Positions 1 to 6,944 of a stretch of 17,983 bases of DNA are shown here, piece after piece. The stretch lies in the NCBI GenBank assembly GCA_002393835.1, contig DGTW01000054.1, positions 1-17,983 of the forward strand. The letters run 5' to 3'. The position numbers were made by a program, and so were the translations under genes. Every line of letters starts with the position of its first letter. Position 1 is the first letter of the stretch. Below the pieces are notes generated by a model, which was given only the letters and a program-made list of their open reading frames with translations, did not search any database and had not been told where the DNA came from. This stretch comes from Treponema sp. UBA4326. GTDB lineage: Bacteria > Spirochaetota > Spirochaetia > Treponematales > Treponemataceae.

Positions 1-3000
1 TCTTCTTCGTTTCCGGCCTTGTCTTTTGCAACGACATGGAGAGTGTATTTTCCTTCGGCAAGGTTCGTGAATGTGTGAGTCCATGCGCCGCTGCTGTTCG
101 GGCTGATTTTTTCTTCAACGCTCTTTGCCCCGGAAGCATTCTTATAATAGACGATTACATCTGCAAGTCCTGAGCCCTTCGTCTCGTCAGCTACAGTTCC
201 GCTGAATGTTACTGTGCTGCTGTTTTTGTTCGTTACGACGAATGTTTCTGTAGAATCTTTCCATTCGTCAATAGTGATTTGAGGAGCTTTTTTGTCGATT
301 GTGACGGTTCGTTTGAGGGTTGTGACAGAGCCTGCCTTGTCTATTGCCGTGATGATGTATGCGAAATCTCCGCCATTTTCCGGGATTTCTCCGCTTGCGA
401 TAGACCAGTTGCTATCATTCAAAGGAAGAGTCTTCGCTTCTTCGCCATTGAGCGTGTAAGTGAGAGACGCAAGATTTGTCTCTGCCAGAGTTCCTTCGAT
501 TGAGAATTCACCCTTCTTAAAGTATGAACCGTCGTTTTCGGTTCCGGTCTCAGGATCTGTCGTCGTTTCAAGGACAGGTTTTGTCTTGTCCGCGACGAGG
601 TGAATAGTTGTAAAGTTTTCCTCTTTGGTTTCGTTTCCTGCGGTGTCAGTCGCCCTGATGAAGACAGTGTATTCTCCGTCGGAAATTCCGTTTCCACCGT
701 CCGCATTGATGAAGCCCGAAGCCGAGCCTGTGTAAGAATCGTTTTTGTGGGTAAGCGGAGTCCAGTCAATTACCGCAGTTCCAGAAGGAGAAGAAATGTT
801 TCCTGAATATGCGGAATATTCGACATCACTGATTGTGCCTGTGTAAGAATCCGTGGCATCGCTTACAGAAACGGATATGTTCAGAGGATAATTGCTGTTG
901 AAATATGTTATGCCCTCTTCCGTGCTGCTTCCAGTTGCTTCTGCGCCCGGGCTTGAAATTATCGGCGGCGTAGTGTCGGCGTTGTAAGAAATCGTATAGT
1001 CCGTGTACTGCCCGTATTTGTCCTCTGCCCTGTAAGTGACCGTGTACTTTCCGTCTTTGTATTTTCCGTTGGTGTCTTTTGGAAGTTCAATCGTGTCGTT
1101 GAATTTTGCTCCAGCGCCAGTAGTTCCGCTGATTACTTTTGAAGAAGAATATTTTTCACTTGTGCCGTCTCCGCTGACAGACAATGTGACTTTTCCGCTT
1201 CCTTCGACGATAGTTCCGTTTACGGCGAAGGCTTTGTTGAATTCCTTTCCGCTTGCAGGGGTGACATCTGAGATTTCCGGCGCACCATCATCAACAACGA
1301 TGAAGAATGGACCGACGACTGTTTTTCCATAAGGATGATCTTTATCTGCATTTGGATTCGTCTCTGAAGGTGGCATGTAATCACGGACGATGAGCTTAAC
1401 CTGATATTCGCCCTCGACTTCCGGAAGAAGATAGCTGATAGAAGCCGTTGACTGTCCGACTCCAACCTGAAGCGGATTATTGCTGTAGACAGGGTTCTGA
1501 GCAGCAATTGTCGTTCCGTCGGCTTCGTAAAGATAAAGCCAGTAATGGTTAATCTTGTCGTCATCAGAAATCGTAATCTGTAGCTTGTTGTTCGTGTTCG
1601 TTCCAAACATGTTGACGGTCTTTGAAAGTAAATCCGAAGAAGTGATTTCCGGGTTTGCGTTTCCAAAATGAACGAGAGGATTGTCCGTTTCCTGCTTGAT
1701 TACGAATTTGTCATAGATGGATTTTGTGGAAGCCGTAACCTCGTTTCCAACCTTGTCGATGGCAGTGATTTGCATTTCAATCTGAATCGCGGGGTCTTTT
1801 TCAGAGCTCAGGCTCTCAAAGTATTTCGTGATTAAGGTCGTGTCGAAAGTCTCGCTGATTGTTGACTGTTTTCCGAGAGAGCCGTCAACCTTGTCCGGGG
1901 CAAGAGCCTTGAGGTTTTCGAGAATTGAATCTTCTTTTGAAAGTTCTTTTGTGAGGTCAGTGCTTGCCCACACATCATATTTGACTTCTTCAAGATTCTG
2001 CTCGTCTACAGTCGCTGAAATTTTGATTTCACCGTTGAGGTAATAATTCTCGTCATCCTCGCCGTAATAATCTTTTCCGATGACGATAGGTGTGGCAGAA
2101 TTCAATGTTACGATTGGGTCAACGGTATCAATGTGGATGCTTCGCTCCGTTTCCGCCGTGTGACCAGTGTTTCCTTCCACCGAAACCTTGATGTTATAAA
2201 GATAGGCAAGACCTTTTTTCTCAGCCTTGATTTTTCCGTATTCTGAATGTTCAGACGGAACGAATTCCCAGTTATAGCTTTCTCCGTCGTAAACACAAGA
2301 AAGCCCGCCCAAAGATTCCCATTTGTTATCTTTGTCGGCAGTGATTGTCTGTGAAATGACTCCGACTTCGCTGTTCTTGTTTGACTCGTCCTGAGCCGTG
2401 AGGGTGACGGTAATTGATTTTAAAGATGTGCCCTGAGTGGTTACTTTTGAAACGCCTGTGAATTTGAGGAATTCTGAAGTTGAATTTTTGATGAATGCAA
2501 GAGATTCCGGAGTTGTGACGCTTACGGTCGGAGGAGTTCCCGCGACATTTCCGACAAATCCATAAAGTGATTTCTGAGAAAGATCCACATCATCCATGTC
2601 CTTACCGGTGACAACGACGATGTAATAACGATTCAATTCAATCGAAGCCGGAAGATCCTTGTTGATGTTGACCGAGCTGTCGGAAGCTGCCTTGTCAGAT
2701 GAATTATCATGAAGAAGAGTCCAGTCGTTCCTGATTGAGCTTTCGTCAAATTCTTTTTCACCCTCTTCATCATCGCTGAGTTTTGCTTCGGCGGCCTTTA
2801 CATCGGCGACAAGTGTTTCGACAAGTTCTTTTGTCTTTTCCTCGCTTATAACTCCGTCTTCAAAACTTCCGATGTCCTTCATCCAGACTTTGAATGCAGA
2901 TGGCAGGAGTTGTACCCTGTCAAGGCCTGAACTGATTGCAACAGCGATTCCCTGACCGCCAATCGCTGTTCTTACAGTATCAAGGACTTTGTCGCCCGCA

Positions 3001-4178
3001 TCGTTGTAACTGAAATTAAAGCCGCTGACGAGGTATGTCGGGTCTGCGTTCGGGTTGAGTGAGAATGAGAGTGTGTTGTCGGTCGGATTCTCGCTTTCTT
3101 CTGAAAGAGAAGTGTCTATGGCATTGCTTTCGAGTGCTTCGGAAATTTCGCTCATAGTGACCTGAATCTTTCCCTTGTTTGAGATGTCAGATTCTGTTGC
3201 GGTCTTGTTGATTACCTTTCGGAAATCATCTGCACTGAGGCCTGCGCCTTTTTTTGCGCTCATGTATTTTTCATAAATAGAATCGTTGAGGTAGACGACT
3301 GAGGTTTCGTTTCCGTTTCCAGTTCCTGAATCTCCGGGATTCTGGAAAATTCTGGCGTTATCAGAAAGTGTTACCGTACATGAATAGCGTTTGTTTCCGT
3401 CGGAATCGGCAACGCTGCCCGCAACTCCGTAAATGTCATTGTACCTTGTGTTCGTTTCGTCGGTTCCGTTTTCGAGGTAGCGCGCAATTGTGACGCTCGT
3501 GCCACCTGTCGTTGAGATTTCGTCCGCTTCGTAAGGCTCGGCGTTCACCTTCTCTCCGTTCTCATCATAAATCTGCAAGTCCATTTTTGAGACCTGATGA
3601 GACTCGGCTATTGTTCCTTCAATCGTGAAAATTGAACCGTATTTTGAAATTCTTGTTGATTCTTTTTTTGTCTCAGAGACTACTACGCCCGGTTTTGAGA
3701 TTACGAATACAGGAGCGGTGTTGTCAATTTCAAGGGTAGATGTGTCCTGAGTTGAGTGACCGGCATTATCGTATGCAGTGGCGACGAATTTGTAGTTTCC
3801 GTCGGGGAAGGGATAGCCGTTGTAGTTATCTCTGTTAGAGTCGTCGAATGTGTTGAAAGTGATTGACCAGGTGTTTGCCTGGGCATTAACCGTGGCAGGG
3901 AAAGAGCCATAGGACTTCTGGCTGTCAAGGTTGGTGACGGCGACCTCTACCCTGCTGACAATCTTGTCGTCGCTACAGGTTCCGGCCAAAACGAATTCGC
4001 CCATTGCTACATTGTTGGCCTTGGGGTTAGGGTAGCTGATGGCCATTTTTGGGGCCTCTGTATCGATGGTGGCTCCCAGGCCGGAATCTTCCCCACAAGA
4101 AATAAATATGCTGGTAAAAAGAAATGCTGAAAGAAGTGCGAATGAATTGAGGGTAAAATGTAAAATTCTGTTTTTCAT
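1..4178 (-). CDS. Large Ig-like repeat surface lipoprotein, C-terminus outside window
   Basis: The frame is open from the ATG at 4178 to the window edge: 1392 codons with no stop, so the 3' end is missing. The start is supported by GAGAGG at 4185-4190, six bases upstream. The N-terminus is a lipoprotein signal: K2 and R4, a hydrophobic stretch, then FISC with the predicted lipidated Cys28, followed by GEDSG. F at -3 is poor for an enterobacterial lipobox but acceptable in spirochaetes. The rest is a chain of bacterial Ig-like units of roughly 100-145 residues. Each opens with a D.x.P linker (IDTEAPKM, IDNTAPVF, IDTVDPIV, ADTTPPII, IDKKAPQI) and most end in an AxDxxGN-type strand (ATDTAGNET, AKDKAGNEE). 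A middle part around 2600-3650 is less regular and has an acidic helical stretch (ADVKAAEAKLSDDEEGEKE). The likely role is a surface-exposed stalk or adhesin anchored by lipid; the ligand is unknown. Confidence 0.93.
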   Translation of the reverse strand, partial: MKNRILHFTLNSFALLSAFLFTSIFISCGEDSGLGATIDTEAPKMAISYPNPKANNVAMGEFVLAGTCSDDKIVSRVEVAVTNLDSQKSYGSFPATVNAQANTWSITFNTFDDSNRDNYNGYPFPDGNYKFVATAYDNAGHSTQDTSTLEIDNTAPVFVISKPGVVVSETKKESTRISKYGSIFTIEGTIAESHQVSKMDLQIYDENGEKVNAEPYEADEISTTGGTSVTIARYLENGTDETNTRYNDIYGVAGSVADSDGNKRYSCTVTLSDNARIFQNPGDSGTGNGNETSVVYLNDSIYEKYMSAKKGAGLSADDFRKVINKTATESDISNKGKIQVTMSEISEALESNAIDTSLSEESENPTDNTLSFSLNPNADPTYLVSGFNFSYNDAGDKVLDTVRTAIGGQGIAVAISSGLDRVQLLPSAFKVWMKDIGSFEDGVISEEKTKELVETLVADVKAAEAKLSDDEEGEKEFDESSIRNDWTLLHDNSSDKAASDSSVNINKDLPASIELNRYYIVVVTGKDMDDVDLSQKSLYGFVGNVAGTPPTVSVTTPESLAFIKNSTSEFLKFTGVSKVTTQGTSLKSITVTLTAQDESNKNSEVGVISQTITADKDNKWESLGGLSCVYDGESYNWEFVPSEHSEYGKIKAEKKGLAYLYNIKVSVEGNTGHTAETERSIHIDTVDPIVTLNSATPIVIGKDYYGEDDENYYLNGEIKISATVDEQNLEEVKYDVWASTDLTKELSKEDSILENLKALAPDKVDGSLGKQSTISETFDTTLITKYFESLSSEKDPAIQIEMQITAIDKVGNEVTASTKSIYDKFVIKQETDNPLVHFGNANPEITSSDLLSKTVNMFGTNTNNKLQITISDDDKINHYWLYLYEADGTTIAAQNPVYSNNPLQVGVGQSTASISYLLPEVEGEYQVKLIVRDYMPPSETNPNADKDHPYGKTVVGPFFIVVDDGAPEISDVTPASGKEFNKAFAVNGTIVEGSGKVTLSVSGDGTSEKYSSSKVISGTTGAGAKFNDTIELPKDTNGKYKDGKYTVTYRAEDKYGQYTDYTISYNADTTPPIISSPGAEATGSSTEEGITYFNSNYPLNISVSVSDATDSYTGTISDVEYSAYSGNISSPSGTAVIDWTPLTHKNDSYTGSASGFINADGGNGISDGEYTVFIRATDTAGNETKEENFTTIHLVADKTKPVLETTTDPETGTENDGSYFKKGEFSIEGTLAETNLASLTYTLNGEEAKTLPLNDSNWSIASGEIPENGGDFAYIITAIDKAGSVTTLKRTVTIDKKAPQITIDEWKDSTETFVVTNKNSSTVTFSGTVADETKGSGLADVIVYYKNASGAKSVEEKISPNSSGAWTHTFTNLAEGKYTLHVVAKDKAGNEE
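276..4070 (-). repeat. Ig-like unit boundaries within the lipoprotein
   Basis: Nine recurring linker motifs mark successive Ig-like units, read from the N-terminus: IDTEAPKM near 4045-4070, IDNTAPVF near 3708-3732, GTPPTVSV near 2505-2535, IDTVDPIV near 2113-2135, ETDNPLV near 1675-1692, VDDGAPEI near 1275-1300, ADTTPPII near 957-985, ADKTKPVL near 571-598 and IDKKAPQI near 276-300. The units are diverged at sequence level, unlike the near-identical duplication in the giant protein at 6945-17983. This suggests an old, structurally maintained array. The boundaries were read by eye, and the exact Pfam family of each unit is not determined. Confidence 0.75.
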
Positions 4179-4206
4179 ATTGAGCCTCTCGAGTAAGTAT
4201 TAAAAA

Positions 4207-4219
4207 AATCTTAAAGATT
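4207..4219. promoter_or_regulatory. Perfect 13-base palindrome in the lipoprotein leader
   Basis: AATCTTAAAGATT is an inverted repeat around one central base. It lies between the predicted transcription start near 4225 and the ribosome binding site at 4185-4190. On the minus-strand RNA it could form a five-pair stem with a three-base loop, followed directly by a U run (4202-4206). It could therefore be an operator or a weak attenuator-like hairpin. The stem is AU-rich and may be chance in AT-rich DNA. Confidence 0.35.
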
Positions 4220-4231
4220 ACCGCTTATTAC

Positions 4232-4260
4232 ATAATACTACATTTATCTCAAGTTGTTAA
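4232..4260 (-). promoter_or_regulatory. Sigma70-type promoter for the lipoprotein gene
   Basis: Reading the minus strand, TTAACA (4260-4255) and TATTAT (4237-4232) are separated by 17 bases, and each matches the consensus hexamer at 5 of 6 positions. The DNA just upstream (4261-4296) is strongly AT-rich, as expected for an UP-like region. The inferred transcription start is near 4225, giving a leader of about 47 bases before the ATG at 4178. A second pairing, TTGAGA with TAATAA, overlaps it and is weaker. Confidence 0.6.
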
Positions 4261-4296
4261 TATTTTCGGCAATAATTTAATATTTTCTTAATAAAT

Positions 4297-4407
4297 GCCG
4301 CGCCGGGGCGTGGAGCTGTGCCGCAGGCAGCCACTGGACTGAGCGAAGCGAGGGAAGCGGCCGAGCGATTAGCGAGCAGCGTAAGGCCCCGAGGAAGTAG
4401 AGTGCGC
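4297..4407. other. GC-rich structured intergenic element with AGCGA motifs
   Basis: A sharply GC-rich block of about 110 bases sits between AT-rich promoter DNA on one side and an A-rich stretch on the other. It has four exact AGCGA copies (4342-4346, 4347-4351, 4364-4368, 4371-4375) plus AGCG at 4378-4381. CGGGGC at 4304-4309 can pair with GCCCCG at 4386-4391, and GCGC at 4300-4303 with GCGC at 4404-4407. A small inner hairpin, TGCC-GCA-GGCA, occupies 4319-4329. No ORF with a credible start covers it, and no U run follows it, so it is not a simple terminator. It may be a dispersed intergenic repeat or a structured RNA in the metA leader. No second copy is visible in this window. Confidence 0.45.
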
Positions 4408-4450
4408 TAAAAAACTAGAAAATCATATTAAAATCTGCTAAACTTGCTTC

Positions 4451-5371
4451 ATGCCAATAAAAGTTCAGTCAGATTTGCCGGCCAGAAGAATTCTCGAAAA
4501 GGAAAACATCTTCGTTATGACCGAAAAAAGAGCGGCAAGTCAGGATATACGACCTCTCAAAATTGCAATCGTAAACCTTATGCCCACAAAGGAAGCGACA
4601 GAAACCCAGCTGCTCCGTCTTTTGGGAAACACTCCCCTTCAAATCGATATTTCCCTGGTCAGAATGGAAGCTCACGAATCTACGCATGTGAGCGGAGAGC
4701 ATCTGGAAAAATTTTACATCCCTTCCAGCGAAATTTTCAGGCACAAATACGACGGAATGATTATTACGGGAGCGCCGGTGGAGCAAATGCCTTTCGAGCA
4801 GGTTGATTATTGGGATGAACTTTGCAAAATCATGGACTACGCCAAAGAAAACGTTTTCTCAACCCTTTACATTTGCTGGGGCGCCCAGGCTGGCCTTTAC
4901 CACAACTACGGCATCCAAAAGCAGGGACTGCCCAAAAAGCTCTTCGGAATTCTGCCAAATCACCGGGTCGTCAATGCCGACCCCCTCATGCGGGGCTTCG
5001 ACGACATTTTCCCGGTTCCAACAAGCCGCCACACCACCGTTGACCGCCGCTTTATCGAAGAAAAAAAAGACCTGGTTATTCTGGCCGAAAACAGCGAGGG
5101 AGAAGTTACCCTGTCAAAGTCAAAGGACAACCGCTCGATTTTTATGATGGGACATCTCGAATACGATACGGACACTCTTGCCCACGAATACTGGCGGGAC
5201 AAGAACAAAAACCTGCCCATCGACCTTCCCCAGAACTACTTCCCCGGCGACGACGAGACAAAGGCTCCTGTAAGCTCATGGCGAAGCACGGCTCACCTTT
5301 TCTACTCCAACTGGCTCAACTACTATGTCTATCAGGAAACGCCATACGACCTTGCAAGCTCCATGTCGTAA
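4451..5371 (+). CDS. metA: Homoserine O-acyltransferase MetA, predicted acetyl-CoA type
   Basis: This 306-residue protein matches the MetA family over its full length. It activates the hydroxyl of L-homoserine by acylation, the first committed cytoplasmic step of methionine synthesis. The N-terminal MPIKVQSDLPA is the family's usual start, fixing the ATG at 4451. Visible active-site features are the nucleophile Cys142 in YICWGAQAGLY, and His235 and Glu237 in MGHLEYD. The C-terminal SNWLNYYVYQETPYDL is typical. Residue 111 is Glu (TGAPVEQMPF); in this family Glu111 goes with acetyl-CoA and Gly111, as in E. coli, with succinyl-CoA, so the product is probably O-acetylhomoserine. No Shine-Dalgarno sequence is visible before the ATG. 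The gene stands alone on the plus strand, divergent from the lipoprotein and convergent with rlmM, whose stop lies 37 bases beyond its own. Confidence 0.96.
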   Translation: MPIKVQSDLPARRILEKENIFVMTEKRAASQDIRPLKIAIVNLMPTKEATETQLLRLLGNTPLQIDISLVRMEAHESTHVSGEHLEKFYIPSSEIFRHKYDGMIITGAPVEQMPFEQVDYWDELCKIMDYAKENVFSTLYICWGAQAGLYHNYGIQKQGLPKKLFGILPNHRVVNADPLMRGFDDIFPVPTSRHTTVDRRFIEEKKDLVILAENSEGEVTLSKSKDNRSIFMMGHLEYDTDTLAHEYWRDKNKNLPIDLPQNYFPGDDETKAPVSSWRSTAHLFYSNWLNYYVYQETPYDLASSMS

Positions 5372-5408
5372 AGACTTGTGACAAGCAAAAAGTCGCAGTC
5401 AGCTTAGC

Positions 5409-6476
5409 CTATGCCGCCTCTGTTGCGGCATTTTTTACCATTATCGTAAGCTCGTGCTTGTTGTAATTTAAGTGGACTATTTTTGAATTCGGAATCTTGG
5501 CGAATTCGGCAATCAGGGGCCAGTTTATCGCCCCCTGCATTTTTATGGTGCAGATTATGTTCTTTGCCCTGCCGCTCTGCCGCCAGGTATTTATCCAGTC
5601 AAAAAGCCTCTCCGGGTAGCAGATTACATCACTTAAAAGCCAGTCGATTTTTTCGCAATTCAGCAGGAGGCAAACTTCTTCCGGCTTTAGCGTAAAGGCA
5701 TCGTGGGCGAGGAATTTTACATGGGGGTCTGCCATTAGGCCGGGGGCAAGCTCGGCACGGTCAACGGCAAGGACATCCGCTCCCAGCTGGCGAAGAACCC
5801 AGGTCCAGCCACCGGGGCAGGCTCCGGCCTCAAAGCACTTGTCCCCTTCTTTTGGGAAATCCACGCCGAAAAATGTATGGAAAAGGGTAAGAGATTCCTG
5901 AATTTTAAGGTAAGCCCGGCTTGGAGGATTTTCGTGGTCTTCCTCAAAGGCTATGGTACCAGCCGGCAGTGGTGAGGATGTAAGGGCCGAGGCAATCAGG
6001 GTCTTTTCGTCAAGCAGGGTGTAAAGGCCAATCTGGCTGGCCGGGACATTGGCGGGGAATTTCCGCACCTTTAAGTTGATGTAGGGAAGCTTTTCCTGAA
6101 TGAGGCTGGCCCGGCGGAAACACTGGTACTGATAAGGCGCCCAGTTCCGCTGGATTTGCTTTAGGCTTGAAGCCGCCTCGCCGATTGACTCAAAGTGAAG
6201 TAGAAAAGGCTCTGCCATGACGCTTCTTGCCCAGTAAGGGAAGGATGACTCCGCTTCGCCTGAAGCCTTAAAAAGAGCCGTATCGAAGTCCGGGCAGTAG
6301 AGCAAGTCGCCGTACCAGGTGGACTCTCCGAAATTTGAAAATGATGTGCCGCTGATTGTGGCAGATTCTATTATTTTTCCGTAGCCGAACCTTTCTGCAA
6401 GCTCGCTGGCAAGCAGGTTTTTCATTTCGGGGAAGGCAAGAAAGGCCACGCCCCGCAATTTTTCGATTTTTGCCAT
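5409..6476 (-). CDS. rlmM: RlmM-like 23S rRNA ribose 2'-O-methyltransferase
   Basis: This 355-residue protein has an FtsJ/RrmJ-type SAM methyltransferase domain in its C-terminal half and an N-terminal half where RlmM proteins carry a THUMP domain. The SAM-binding loop is GACPGGW at residues 218-224, followed by VLAVDRAELAPGLM. The K-D-K-E catalytic tetrad of this fold can be placed at Lys191 (SRAYLKIQES), Asp283 (LLSDVICYPER), Lys312 (CTIKMQG) and Glu342 (KHELTIMV). E. coli RlmM, of similar length, methylates the 2'-OH of C2498 in 23S rRNA using SAM; the same target is inferred here. I chose the ATG at 6476 because AGGAAG (6481-6486) lies just upstream; an in-frame ATG at 6524 would overlap the PilZ gene and lacks this support. 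It follows the PilZ gene by 13 bases, so the two are probably co-transcribed. Confidence 0.85.
   Translation of the reverse strand: MAKIEKLRGVAFLAFPEMKNLLASELAERFGYGKIIESATISGTSFSNFGESTWYGDLLYCPDFDTALFKASGEAESSFPYWARSVMAEPFLLHFESIGEAASSLKQIQRNWAPYQYQCFRRASLIQEKLPYINLKVRKFPANVPASQIGLYTLLDEKTLIASALTSSPLPAGTIAFEEDHENPPSRAYLKIQESLTLFHTFFGVDFPKEGDKCFEAGACPGGWTWVLRQLGADVLAVDRAELAPGLMADPHVKFLAHDAFTLKPEEVCLLLNCEKIDWLLSDVICYPERLFDWINTWRQSGRAKNIICTIKMQGAINWPLIAEFAKIPNSKIVHLNYNKHELTIMVKNAATEAA
5411..5436 (+). terminator. Intrinsic terminator of metA inside the rlmM 3' end
   Basis: ATGCCGC (5411-5417) pairs with GCGGCAT (5425-5431) across a seven-base loop and is followed by a run of T to 5436. This is a standard rho-independent terminator 40 bases after the metA stop. 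It overlaps the last codons of the convergent rlmM gene (residues KNAATEAA and the stop). In the minus direction the same stem is not followed by U residues, so it should work for metA only. Confidence 0.8.
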
Positions 6477-6489
6477 TATTCTTCCTGAC

Positions 6490-6870
6490 TTAAATGAAGA
6501 GTGATTCTGAGTCAAAAGAAGCAACGCCTATTTCATCTTCGGATTTTTTGTCATCTTTGAGCATTTTTATGTACTGCTCCAGGCGGGCGCTGTCTTTTGA
6601 ATGAAGGATTGAGAAGCCGATTGATGTTTTGCCATCAACAAAATTTGACCACATGGGACGAGAAAGAAGCTCTAGAGGCTCAGCATTTACCCGCGACAGA
6701 CGCAATTGAATTTCGTACTCCTTTTCGTTGTCAATGTTGCAAGGTGCGTTGAATTCTGCCTTGAAGCCCTTCTCGCTGATGTCTGTCAGAACGCCGTTGA
6801 CGATGCAAAGATCGCCGCAAATAACCCGGGCAAAATCGTCGAAGCGTTCCGAATTTCTGTGATTTTTCAT
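6490..6870 (-). CDS. PilZ-domain protein, predicted c-di-GMP receptor
   Basis: This small soluble protein of 126 residues consists of one PilZ domain. Both ligand-binding motifs are present: RxxxR as R5-N-S-E-R9 near the N-terminus, and DxSxxG as D30-I-S-E-K-G35. A later segment, MWSNFVDGKTSIGFSI, fits the end of the PilZ barrel. A charged C-terminal helix and tail (residues 94-126) follow, with no output domain or membrane segment, so it probably acts by binding a partner when c-di-GMP is bound. The start at 6870 has GGGTG a few bases upstream. The 74 bases between it and the giant gene (6871-6944) hold no convincing promoter or terminator that I can identify. The rlmM gene starts 13 bases after its stop and probably shares its transcript. 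Confidence 0.88.
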   Translation of the reverse strand: MKNHRNSERFDDFARVICGDLCIVNGVLTDISEKGFKAEFNAPCNIDNEKEYEIQLRLSRVNAEPLELLSRPMWSNFVDGKTSIGFSILHSKDSARLEQYIKMLKDDKKSEDEIGVASFDSESLFI

Positions 6871-6944
6871 GTATCACCCATTATGAAGAAAAGCAAGAAA
6901 AATGTATAGTGGGGAGCAGGGGTGGACACGACAGAAGGCACATG

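Noticed and set aside
4444..5043. Plus-strand frames overlapping metA in other phases
   Set aside because: They lie inside a full-length conserved MetA reading frame and resemble no known protein.
6477..6524. Upstream ATG at 6524 as the rlmM start
   Set aside because: It would add 16 residues unlike the family and overlap the PilZ gene. The ATG at 6476 has a well-placed AGGAAG.
6871..6944. Promoter or terminator between the giant gene and the PilZ gene
   Set aside because: A TATACA is present, but no -35 with proper spacing, and no stable hairpin with a T run was found.
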